DNA of 64,000 bases from Sergeia podlipaevii. Lineage: Eukaryota; Euglenozoa; Kinetoplastea; Trypanosomatida; Trypanosomatidae. Positions 42,119 to 51,052 of the stretch are shown piece after piece; the first letter of the stretch is position 1, and each line of letters opens with the position of its first letter. The notes under the pieces were generated by a model. That model was given only the letters and a program-made list of their open reading frames with translations, was not told the DNA's origin and did no database searches. Location of the stretch: contig JASANZ010002187.1 in assembly GCA_030849805.1 (NCBI GenBank), positions 1-64,000 of the forward strand, in the 5' to 3' direction. A program made the position numbers and the translations under genes.

Positions 42119-43102
42119 TGATGATTATTGTTTTGGTTGCTGTTATATGTATATGCATGTATGTGCTATTATCAAGGTTCTTTATTATTTTTTTTTAACA
42201 TATTTTTTTAAGAAGCTTTTCTTTTTACTATAGTGTACGAAACGCTTACGTTGTGATCATTTTTTTTTTCTTCCGCTTTTTGTTGAATATTACTTCCGTT
42301 GCTGTACTTTCTACGTTATATATATTTTGCTTATTGTAAATTCATTTTTTTTTTCTCGTCTGTGTTACATATTGTGTCTCTGCTGCTCACGTTATCAAGG
42401 ATAAAAATGGGCAATTAAAAAAAATGCGAAGTCCATGTGGGTGTATTCATGATGATATCACGGAGGTTTGCTGTTATATTGTTTGCCTGATAGAGAAAAG
42501 AAAAGAAGCGAAAATATGTAGACAGTACAGAATGCGTATATTTTTTTTTCAATTTTAATATCACGGTACATCAGCTTAAGAGTAGCAATATCATTGAAGA
42601 AAAGAAGAAACAGTAGAAAATAGCAGCTCAAATAAACATCCGAGGTATTTAGTCATGCTTTTTGTTGTCTTCATCTTCTTGCTTTTACACGTGTGTATTT
42701 GCGTGTATGTGTATGTGTGCCTTGCGGCAAATATATTGAGCAAAGCGTTTCTCATTCTTTTCTTTTCTTTTTTTTCTTTTTTCTTCTTAGCGTGTGACAA
42801 TTATTACCTTTTTTAATACTATCAATCCTTCTTCTTCTTTTTTTTTGGTTCACAACAATTACAAGAAATGAACAGAAAGATGTTTTTTTTTTTTGAAGAC
42901 ACTTTCACATGTCCGATAAAGCGATGACAAAGTTCGTATTATAAACTTATTCGACACTCTTACTTTTGAGATATAATTTATTTCACACGCTTTTCTTCTC
43001 TTGTTTTTGTTTGTTTTTTTTTGGACTTCCGGCGGTATATGTGCTCGTTGAATTTTTTTTTTTCTTCTCTCCTAGCTTTTCAGTAATTTTTGATATTATC
43101 TT

Positions 43103-43144
43103 ACACACACACATACATACATACATACATACATACATACATAC
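43103..43144. repeat. (CA)n-(ATAC)8 compound microsatellite
   Basis: Five CA units change to eight pure ATAC units. It is one of the longest pure tetranucleotide repeats in the window. Confidence 0.85.
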
Positions 43145-43171
43145 AAAAGGATAGATACGCACGTAGTCATT

Positions 43172-43217
43172 ACTTATCCTCCTTTTTTTTTTCCTTTTTT
43201 CTCCTTTTTTGCGCCAG
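43172..43217 (+). promoter_or_regulatory. Predicted spliced-leader acceptor for lipin
   Basis: A tract of almost only T and C (about 43175-43210) ends in GCGCCAG with AG at 43216-43217, the first AG after the tract. The resulting 5' UTR would be about 199 nt. Confidence 0.55.
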
Positions 43218-43416
43218 TTACACTTTGAAGTATTTATATATCTTTGAAAAAAAAAATAATTCAATTTGAGAGTATACATTACGGCACTACTAAAGATAAA
43301 AAGGAAGCAGTGAGCAGAGGAGCGCACATATATATCTACTTTTTTAAAAAAAATACTTGTAATTAAAAATATATATATACGTAGAAAAACTGAGGGTCTT
43401 CAATACTCGTATAGCA

Positions 43417-46400
43417 ATGATCTCCACAGTGCGAGGTATTTTTGACCTCAATCACTTTGATCAATCCAGCAAAGCGAATGATGTCATTGTGATCCAGCAC
43501 AAGGATGGCTCCCTACACTCTACGCCGTTCAACGTGCGCTTTGGTAAAGCGAAACTGTGGAGCCGCAAGAACCGCGTGGTACAGATCGAGGTTAACGGGA
43601 TGCTCACAAGCGCTGTTATGAAAATTGGTAGCGGCGGAGAGGCGTACTGGCTTCAGCCAACGTATGGACACTTTAAGAAGCAGGGCACGGATGCAGAAGC
43701 GAGCGCAGCGGTGGCAGCCGCGGCGGCGATGGCAGAAGGAGGTTCTTATTTCGACGCGGACTTCCCATTGAGGCCAGAATCGCCTATTGATATGGATGAG
43801 GTGGGATCGCAGCTCATTACGCCTGAACTGGCTGAGCGTGCGGTGCCGGCGACCGATGAGTACGATGGCGAAACGTCTAATCCGGCTTCTAGGAACAGCC
43901 CTTCGCACTCAGATGTTGCTTTTGCCGCTACACCTGCTGATGCGTCTCTTAACTGCGACGACATTAACGCTGGTGTTGTTGCTGGTGCGACTGCGGGCAT
44001 TGAAGCGCACTGTGCTTCACAAGGTAATGCTGGGGATGTCAATACCGCATCTTCTTCAATGGTGGAGACCGACGCAAACACTGGGAAGGTGCTGGTGGCA
44101 GAGACGGATAAAGGTGGCTTCACTGTTGTGAAGGATGCCATTCACAGCGTGGCTGATGTGCAGGATGCCACGTTAGCGATTCAAGCCCTGGAGGCAGCCG
44201 AGAAGTCTCGTAAGAGGCTCAGCCTTATGCTGGTGACCGAGGACCCCTATCTACTGCAGTCTGCACAAGAGGAGGAGGGACAGGACTTGTCGGCTTGTGC
44301 AACACGTCAGTGGCGTTCGGCACAGCAGCAGCAGCGCAAAGAGCCTCATGCGTTATCCAGTGGCGCTGCACAAACTATCTTTAAAGCCGCCGAAGAAGAA
44401 GGAGAAGGAGATGATGATGATTCCAATAGAGAGATCATACAGAAGCGTGCTGCTATTGTGATGAATAAGAGTGAGTCCCAATGCCTGATAGAAATACCGG
44501 GGCAGACAACGCTCGAGAGTGTGGCCGACGAGGCATCCCTACAGGAGGGAAAAACATCTGCAACTACGCGACCTCCTCCGGGTCCTGCTGCTGCTGCTGC
44601 TCCTGCTGTCGCCGAGGATGAGGAGTCGAGTTCAACGATCAGCGGGGCAGATGATCTTCTGTACGGTGCCGAGGAGGATGATCCATATATTCTTGCCCCG
44701 CTTGATGATGACGAGACAGTGTTTCATGACGCGCTGGACATCAGCGACTTTGAAGAGCTGGAGCGAAAGCAGCAACAGCAGCAGCAGCAGCAGCGGCGAT
44801 ACGAGGACGGAGTAGATCTGGTGCCAGAGTTTCCTGCAGGTGGGGCTGCTGCAGGCTCCATCGTCGCAAGCGGCATCCAGACGCTTTCAGGGAGAGAGGC
44901 GGGGAAGCATCTTGCGTCGCAGATGCAAAGACAGGCCAGTAATGGCGTAGGTAATGAATCGAGCGACTCCTTAAAAGCAGGACGTTCTGCAGAGCGAACC
45001 CCACGTGGCACCACCTCTCCTCGAGAACACCAGCAGCGACAGTGCGAACAACGCCGAAGTAGCGAGACACCGGCCCCTACGCAGGGGGAGTCCTTGTCCG
45101 GGACGGCGGGCTCGATGGATGCTAGCAGCGTGATAGAAGGGGAGACGCGGCACCCACTGCACGCTACTACAGATGCAGCCTCTGCGACACTTGGCGCTGA
45201 CGCTCTCAAGACTGCGGCATCTTCGGCAGATGCGAGCTCGCATGACGCCCAAACCTACTTCGTGCGCAGCCTCATTCCTGTCGAGGAAGACCTCTGGAAA
45301 CTGAACCTTAGGGGAGGCTGCAACCAGGTACGCTACCTTACCCGCAACAGCAACGGCGAGGAGGCGGTGAGCGTGTGCTGCAACATTTTCCTGTGGGACT
45401 GCACGGATCGCCTCGTTGTGAGCGATATTGACGGCACCATTACAAGGAGTGATCTCTGGGGGCATTTCTACTCCATGTTAGGCAAAGGCTCTGACTGGAC
45501 ACACCCAGGTATCTGCTCTCTCTTCTCCAAAGTGGACAAGAACGGATATCGCATGGTGTACCTCACAGCACGCAGTGTCACTCAAATCAATCAAACGAAG
45601 AACTACTTGTGGTCACTGGAGCAGGACTCTGAGAGACTACCACTTGGCCCAGTGCTCACCGTTCCTCAGCGCTTCTTCACCGCACTGACGCAGGAGGTAT
45701 CTAAGAAATCGCACATTTTTAAGATTGCCTGCTTGACCAGTCTCAAGGCAGCTTTTCCGTCGTACGCGAAGCCGTTCTTCGCAGGGTTTGGCAATCGTTA
45801 CAACGACGTGATCAGCTACGATGCGGTCGGTATTCCCACCCATAAGATTTTTATCATTGACCCGTCGAGCGTGCTCCACGTTTGCCAGGTGAAGCAGACA
45901 TACCGCAACCTCTCACATCTTGTGGATGTCACGTTTCCTCCCGTGCGGCGTCGCGAGTTGCGACACAAGCCTGGACAGCAGGGCTACCCGTATCATCGTG
46001 GTGACTACACAGGCTCCGGCAGCGATGTGGCCTCGTCCTACTTCAGGCAAGGAAGCGGCTCTAGCTCGTTGTGCTCGGACGAATACGATCTGTTAGTGAC
46101 TGGTAGCTCTGTCTATGGTGTGCAGTCAGAGGATGGGCGGGGGTCTCCCGTGGATAGCGATGTCGAAGAGGAAAGAATGCGTCATACGCATAGCGCAGCA
46201 TTCAATCTACGGACCGCGGACCTGAGCGCGGGTGGTACTTCCGCGTGGGCAAGTCCTGTCGTTTCCACTGGTGGTATGTGCACTACGGAATCGCGTGCAG
46301 ACGCCGCGCAGCAGCCGAAGTTGCAGCAGCAAAATATTTCAGATTTGACGCGGATAACTTCTGTTAGTGTTCCAGGATCCACGATGGTGAAGGGCAGGGC

Positions 46401-47718
46401 GGTGCCAGCGTCTACCGAAGCGCGTTCAAGCGTGTCAACTAGAAACACTGCTGCGAGCATGGGAGTAGCTGGACAGTCTCAGCAGCAGCAGCAGCAGCAG
46501 CAGTCACAGCGTACGATACAACGGATCGAGCCACATGAAAAAGAAGATGATGTCCCATTGGATGCCGATTTTGGCTCCTTCAATTTTTGGCGCATTGACC
46601 CTGCAAGCCTTATCAATGCTCCCAAAGGTTCCTTATCCAGCGGCATCGGCGGAGCCACAGCAGCCACAACAGCCAATTATAAAGGGGGGCCTGTCATGTC
46701 GGGTCCAGGGATGGTGAAGACAACCGGCTCTGTAAGCCGTGCCACTTCCTCTGCAGTGGCCTCACCAACTTTTGATAAGACGACATTGGCGGCAGGAGGC
46801 AGCATCGGCAGCAATCTTTTTCTTCGCCGTTCAGGCGGCGTGAGTAACGATACTGCAACGTCTGATATGAAGACTGCGACGATGACCACAAACCCACTCA
46901 CTACTGAAGCAGATGTTTCATTGTCCAGCTACTCTGCGTCGACGACCTCATCGTTTGCGTTCGGGGCTTCTCCGCGTCAATGTTCTCCAAACACCACCAT
47001 CAACGTGACCGGTGGGCCGAAGACGTCTGTTTGTAGCATTCACACATCAGAGAACTCTACGTATAATCATGCGAGGAAGATGCCAGCGATGAGCGATGAC
47101 CCTCTTTCACTTCAAGGGGCGGCGAGACGAACGGTAGAAATAGCTTCCTCCGCTGAAACTTCGTTTATTCTGGCACAAGAACAGCAGCAGCAGCAGCGCT
47201 CGGAACCGATGACAAGCGACAACAGCACCACTACTAGTAGTATCAGTGCCTCTGCACTACCTGCAGTTGACAGTGGGGCAGCATCCAGTAAAAACTCCAG
47301 TGCTGTAAGTCACACTCAAAGCAAGCGGAGCAGCTTCTTTGCCTTTCCTTTTTCGCGATCTGCACGCCAAGAGCAAGCGAAGTGTCAGTCTGCAGAGGCG
47401 GAGCGTAAGGCCGCGGAGGCTGCCCTGACAGCTGCACGCCAGAAAGCACTGCGACACCCTGATTTTATGGAGTTGACGCCGTTGCCACCCTCGCCAGTAG
47501 ACTCGAAGGGGTTGCGAGGTGATGGTGCTATAGTGGACGGGGCAACAGTAGATACCGGTGCTCATAGCGGTGCAGTGGAGAGGAGAAGGAAGTCAGGTGG
47601 TGGGGAGGACGATGGCTATCAGAAGAGCACCACAGCTGCGGAGCCCCCCCGTGCGGATGTGCTGGGTGAGAGTGTTTCGGATCATGGGAACGCGCTGGTT
47701 GTGGAGCCGCCGGAGTGA
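43417..47718 (+). CDS. Lipin, phosphatidate phosphatase (1433 aa)
   Basis: Lipins (PAP1, EC 3.1.3.4) convert phosphatidic acid to diacylglycerol at ER and nuclear membranes, a Mg2+-dependent step of phospholipid and triglyceride synthesis. The N-LIP domain is at the very N-terminus (FDLNHF, DVIVIQHKDGSLHSTPFNVRFGK, and GGEAYWL at 73-79). The C-LIP/LNS2 domain at about 655-860 holds IFLWDCTDRLVVSDIDGTIT, with the HAD catalytic motif D670-I-D672-G-T674, then YLTARSVTQINQT and AGFGNRYNDVISYDAVGIP with KIFIIDP. All expected catalytic landmarks are present. The linker (about 90-640) and the tail (about 860-1433) are disordered with Gln/Ala runs. The tail contains an isolated motif FGSFNFWRIDPASL near 1053 and a charged Ala-rich helix near its end. 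The tail of about 570 residues is long for the family. Identification is firm; extra roles of the tail are unknown. Confidence 0.96.
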   Translation: MISTVRGIFDLNHFDQSSKANDVIVIQHKDGSLHSTPFNVRFGKAKLWSRKNRVVQIEVNGMLTSAVMKIGSGGEAYWLQPTYGHFKKQGTDAEASAAVAAAAAMAEGGSYFDADFPLRPESPIDMDEVGSQLITPELAERAVPATDEYDGETSNPASRNSPSHSDVAFAATPADASLNCDDINAGVVAGATAGIEAHCASQGNAGDVNTASSSMVETDANTGKVLVAETDKGGFTVVKDAIHSVADVQDATLAIQALEAAEKSRKRLSLMLVTEDPYLLQSAQEEEGQDLSACATRQWRSAQQQQRKEPHALSSGAAQTIFKAAEEEGEGDDDDSNREIIQKRAAIVMNKSESQCLIEIPGQTTLESVADEASLQEGKTSATTRPPPGPAAAAAPAVAEDEESSSTISGADDLLYGAEEDDPYILAPLDDDETVFHDALDISDFEELERKQQQQQQQQRRYEDGVDLVPEFPAGGAAAGSIVASGIQTLSGREAGKHLASQMQRQASNGVGNESSDSLKAGRSAERTPRGTTSPREHQQRQCEQRRSSETPAPTQGESLSGTAGSMDASSVIEGETRHPLHATTDAASATLGADALKTAASSADASSHDAQTYFVRSLIPVEEDLWKLNLRGGCNQVRYLTRNSNGEEAVSVCCNIFLWDCTDRLVVSDIDGTITRSDLWGHFYSMLGKGSDWTHPGICSLFSKVDKNGYRMVYLTARSVTQINQTKNYLWSLEQDSERLPLGPVLTVPQRFFTALTQEVSKKSHIFKIACLTSLKAAFPSYAKPFFAGFGNRYNDVISYDAVGIPTHKIFIIDPSSVLHVCQVKQTYRNLSHLVDVTFPPVRRRELRHKPGQQGYPYHRGDYTGSGSDVASSYFRQGSGSSSLCSDEYDLLVTGSSVYGVQSEDGRGSPVDSDVEEERMRHTHSAAFNLRTADLSAGGTSAWASPVVSTGGMCTTESRADAAQQPKLQQQNISDLTRITSVSVPGSTMVKGRAVPASTEARSSVSTRNTAASMGVAGQSQQQQQQQQSQRTIQRIEPHEKEDDVPLDADFGSFNFWRIDPASLINAPKGSLSSGIGGATAATTANYKGGPVMSGPGMVKTTGSVSRATSSAVASPTFDKTTLAAGGSIGSNLFLRRSGGVSNDTATSDMKTATMTTNPLTTEADVSLSSYSASTTSSFAFGASPRQCSPNTTINVTGGPKTSVCSIHTSENSTYNHARKMPAMSDDPLSLQGAARRTVEIASSAETSFILAQEQQQQQRSEPMTSDNSTTTSSISASALPAVDSGAASSKNSSAVSHTQSKRSSFFAFPFSRSARQEQAKCQSAEAERKAAEAALTAARQKALRHPDFMELTPLPPSPVDSKGLRGDGAIVDGATVDTGAHSGAVERRRKSGGGEDDGYQKSTTAAEPPRADVLGESVSDHGNALVVEPPE
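44770..44793 (+). repeat. CAG/CAA tract coding for Gln in lipin
   Basis: About eight Gln codons, nearly all CAG, in the linker between the N-LIP and C-LIP domains. Confidence 0.85.
46480..46503 (+). repeat. (CAG)8 coding for Gln in lipin tail
   Basis: Eight pure CAG codons in the disordered C-terminal tail, about 20 residues before the FGSFNFWRID motif. Confidence 0.85.
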
Positions 47719-47895
47719 AGTGGTGGTGGCGATGTCGGGCGGTGCACCATTTTTATTGTGTTTCTTTTCTTTTCTTTTGCAACATCGCTCCACAGTAATC
47801 TATCAGTGCAGTCAGATAGCATGATGGAAAGCAAGGCCGTGAACATAGATTAAGGACAGAAGAAGCGAAGTGACCCTTTGAACCAAGTAGTCGTG

Positions 47896-47917
47896 CTCTC
47901 TCTCTCTCTCTCTCTCT
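47896..47917. repeat. (CT)11 microsatellite
   Basis: Eleven CT units, uninterrupted. Confidence 0.85.
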
Positions 47918-48957
47918 TTTGCTGACGCACAGTGGCGTGTTTTTACCGTGCCCTATCACGATTTCAATATGCCGTTTTTTTTTTTTTGAGTTTTTTTAAG
48001 AACTCATGTTCATGTTTTTTTTTTTTTCAAGTTTACCGCGTGTTTTAGTTGCCTTCATGTCTTTATATACGTACTCATGCACTCAACGCCATTTTTATCT
48101 TTATCTTTTTCTGTTTAGTTACATTTTTGATCTTTTTCCTTTTTTTCTTTCCAATATTGTTCGTGTTGCTGCCCTTTTTTTTTTTTATCGCTTTCTGCTG
48201 ACGTGCATTTAGTTTGTGAGTATGTGTTACAACTTTGTGGGAGATAACTACGAGCGCATTTTTTTTTTTCCTTTTGCTACTTTCGATGCTGTCTTTGTCA
48301 GAGGGCAAACATGTGATTGCTAAAAGGGAAAGGAAAGCAAAGGCAGGCAGCAATTTTGCGTATATTGGCGCTTGCAACTGCCCCTTTTTCACGTATGTAC
48401 GCTGAGGCAATCCGTTAATCTTTATTTCTACTTTGACGAACAGCTGGTGTGATGGTAGATGATATCAATTTTTTTTTTTTTTAAGTCAGAGTGAAATATT
48501 GAAGGGCGACATGAAAATGAAAGAAAAAAAAATAGGTTTGAAAGATGGATCTGAGTATAATGATGAAACAGAAAATCCTGGCATGAGCAAGCAATTTAGG
48601 ACCGTTGCTACATACGTATCGCGCTTTTTTTTTTTTTTTTGCCTTTAACTTCCCTTCTATTTTTTTTTTTAAAGGAGAACTTTTTATTGTGTGAATAACT
48701 TGGTAAATGAAAAGTAAATTGCTTTCTATATATATATATCTATATATTGACGTTGGTGTTCTGTCTATCAAGCGCGCACGATCGTGTGGAGATAAAGCAC
48801 ATTAAAAAAATCCACAAGAAACAACAAGAGCAACCAACACTACAACACATTTTTTTTTTGTGTGTTGTTGTTGCATAACTGTTAGCATTCACTTAGTACA
48901 TCGACACGATGAGGAAGCAATTTTTTTTTTTTTTAAGTACAGTTGTGAATCTCTTCT

Positions 48958-49019
48958 GTTTATTGTTTTCTTTTTTTTATTTATGTTCTCCTCCATCTTT
49001 CCTTTTGTATATACTCCAG
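48958..49019 (+). promoter_or_regulatory. Predicted spliced-leader acceptor for the C1D-family gene
   Basis: A long T/C-rich tract ends in TATACTCCAG with AG at 49018-49019. The 5' UTR would be 78 nt. It is one of the clearest acceptors in the window. Confidence 0.6.
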
Positions 49020-49097
49020 AATATAAAATAGAGAAAATTGGTTTTATTGTATCTACATATTTATTATTGTTGATTATTATTCTTATTATTAATAAAG

Positions 49098-49850
49098 ATG
49101 GACGTAGATAGCGAAATCGCGCCACTCATGGAAAAGATGAATGCGGAACTTGTAAAGATAAAGACCCAGCTTGTGCCCCGCCTTGATGCTCTTGACGAGG
49201 ATAGCGTGGTCACCAGTTATTCCCCCGAAGAGCAGGCCCGCTTGTACATTTCCGCTGCCTTTACCCTGGCCTTCTCGCTCTACTCTCTGGATAAGCTTCA
49301 CAATAAGCAGAACCACGCGCACAAGCTCGCCAGTTCCGCCAACACCACAGCAAATTCCGGCGGCGGTGTCGTGGACGCACAACTTGTGCTTAAGATGGAG
49401 CGCATCACTGACTATATCAAGAAGTTACGTGAAATTACAACGTTGGACCGCGCTCGGCGTGATGGCGAGAAGACGGAGCGTGGCGCATCAGCTGTCACAG
49501 ACGAGGCGACCACCACCACCACCACCACCACCTCTACTGCAAAGACATTGGAGGTGTCGCAGCATCAGCGCGATATGGCAGAGGCTACTCCAGGCAAGAA
49601 AAGGGGTCGCGGTGTTACGGGGGGGATGACCTCTCCCTCCCGTGGCGCTGCGCAGTCCGAAAGTAAGAAGGCCAAGACAGAGTCTGGCGGCGCTACGGGT
49701 ATTGTGGAGGAGAAGCAGGAGGAGGAGGAGGAGGGAGAGGACCTGGGCGATGCAGAGATGTTTTCAACAGTGTCACGTGTGCCTGGTGAGGTGGGGAATG
49801 CTGTTGGCAGGCTTTTAAAGCAAGTGATCTCGCACCGTCAGAACAAATAA
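49098..49850 (+). CDS. Sas10/Utp3/C1D family protein (Rrp47/Lrp1-like exosome cofactor), 250 aa
   Basis: Family members bind the nuclear exosome nuclease Rrp6 and help in 3' processing of rRNA and small RNAs; the T. brucei relative is the exosome-associated protein EAP3. The C1D domain covers about residues 5-115. It has an N-terminal helix (EIAPLMEKMNAELVKIKTQL), a second helix (SPEEQARLYISAAFTLAFSL, YSLDKLHNKQN) and the diagnostic C-terminal helix LKMERITDYIKKLREI (about 98-113), where C1D and Rrp47 have a similar E-R-(I/V)-x-x-Y pattern. An insert of about 15 residues precedes this helix. After it come a poly-Thr run coded by ACC repeats, a basic KKRGRG/KKAK region likely to serve as nuclear signal and RNA contact, and an acidic Glu run. 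Codon use is strongly GC-ending. Confidence in the family is high; the exact orthologue is an inference. Confidence 0.88.
   Translation: MDVDSEIAPLMEKMNAELVKIKTQLVPRLDALDEDSVVTSYSPEEQARLYISAAFTLAFSLYSLDKLHNKQNHAHKLASSANTTANSGGGVVDAQLVLKMERITDYIKKLREITTLDRARRDGEKTERGASAVTDEATTTTTTTTSTAKTLEVSQHQRDMAEATPGKKRGRGVTGGMTSPSRGAAQSESKKAKTESGGATGIVEEKQEEEEEGEDLGDAEMFSTVSRVPGEVGNAVGRLLKQVISHRQNK
49509..49532 (+). repeat. (ACC)n coding for Thr
   Basis: About eight ACC codons encode a Thr run between the C1D domain and the basic tail. Confidence 0.8.
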
Positions 49851-49886
49851 TATACATCTATATGCTTGGAGTTACAAACATACACT

Positions 49887-49910
49887 CACACACACACACA
49901 CACACACACA
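49887..49910. repeat. (CA)12 microsatellite
   Basis: Twelve CA units, uninterrupted, 36 bases after the C1D-family stop codon, so probably in its 3' UTR. Confidence 0.85.
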
Positions 49911-50688
49911 CTCACATTCAAATGTGCGCGTGTACCTGTCTACTTGTGCTTTGTGTTGGCAGTTTATGGCTAACTTGGAGAGGCCACATTGTCGTGCATA
50001 AAAAGGGGTATGAAATAGCATCGACACTAAGCAAGGCAATATGCGGTTAAGCGAGAGAAGAGGTGGCTAAAGAGTAACTAATACTATACATTGATGTGGT
50101 CTATAAATTATTTCCTTCTTAAAAAAAAAAAAAAATAACAAAGAGATACTTATACAAGGTAGTCTCCTTCTTTTTTTTTCGCGTGTGAAGCGATGCTTTT
50201 TCTCATTTGAATGATAAAAAGTCTATTTCGGTTGTTTTATTCTCTCCAAATAATCCTTTTTTTTTATGTATATACATATTTTTTCTTTCCCTGTACATCT
50301 TTTTATATCTAATTTGACACTGTAGTACTGAGTTCCTCAGAGTGGTAATAGAAAAGGGTGTAGCACGTTTTTTTTTTTGTTTTCATTGAGGCCGTGCTGT
50401 TGCCCTTTGTCTTTCTTGTTCTCTCTATTTCTATTTTTTATTTGTTTGTTTTTTAGCTTACTAGCAATTTTTTTTCTGCCAAGTTTCATTATTTTTGTCA
50501 TTTTTTTTTTTAAAAAAAAAACGTATATATATATATAGTTATCCTCTTAATTCAATATATCTATCTATATATATATCTTCTTTTATTTTTATTTTTTGAG
50601 GGTAATTCGACGCTATAGACGAGGAAAAGAAGAACAAACATCAATTTTTTCTTCTTTCAAATATTGAGATAGATTGAGAAAGAAAAAA

Positions 50689-50704
50689 GAGAGAGAGAGA
50701 GAGA
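50689..50704. repeat. (GA)n microsatellite
   Basis: Eight GA units followed by imperfect GATAGAGA. Confidence 0.8.
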
Positions 50705-50851
50705 TAGAGAGACAGGGATAGGTGGTATTCGTTACATTTTTTTTTTTTTTCATATCAAAAAAAAAAGGAGGGGAAAAACAGGAAATATATTTGTCAGTTG
50801 CTGAGGCATTTCCATAAACATTGACCAACAACAACGATTAAAGTAATAATA

Positions 50852-50881
50852 CATTTTTTTATTTTTATTTTTACTGCACAG
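50852..50881 (+). promoter_or_regulatory. Predicted spliced-leader acceptor for the 2980-aa gene
   Basis: The T-rich tract ATTTTTTTATTTTTATTTTT is followed by ACTGCACAG with AG at 50880-50881. The 5' UTR would be about 171 nt. Confidence 0.55.
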
Positions 50882-51052
50882 TAGTAGGCGGTGAAAGAGG
50901 AAAAGCGTATCTGCTGCCTTCTTTAAACACCAACGGAGACACAGTCAAACACAACAGCTAAGAAAAAGAAAAAAAAGATAATTAAATAATAAATAACAAT
51001 TATTAAAAAAAAATATTATTAATTATTTAAAAAGCACATTTGCATCACACGG

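Larger units (their letters stand above)
42119..43416. other. 1.3-kb spacer without genes
   Basis: Low-complexity AT-rich DNA with T-runs, (CA)n at 43103-43112 running into (ATAC)8 at 43113-43144, then the pyrimidine tract and acceptor of the lipin gene. No gene was recognised. Confidence 0.75.
47719..49097. other. 1.4-kb spacer without genes
   Basis: AT-rich spacer with (CT)11 at 47896-47917, many T-runs and (TA)n near 48728-48738. It ends in the pyrimidine tract and acceptor of the C1D-family gene. No gene was recognised. Confidence 0.75.
49851..51052. other. 1.2-kb spacer without genes
   Basis: It starts with (CA)12 at 49887-49910. It then holds A- and T-runs, a T-run/A-run junction near 50501-50521, (TA)n near 50524-50537, (GA)n at 50689-50704 and the acceptor at 50881. 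The last ~80 bases before the next ATG are almost only A and T. No gene was recognised. Confidence 0.75.

Noticed and set aside
43113..43144. (ATAC)8 array considered as a CRISPR-like or protein-binding array
   Set aside because: It has no spacers and a pure 4-bp unit, so it is a plain microsatellite in a eukaryotic spacer.
49851..51052. Spacer searched for tRNA, snRNA or snoRNA genes
   Set aside because: No box A/B pair, C/D box pair or cloverleaf could be supported by eye; a covariance-model search would decide.
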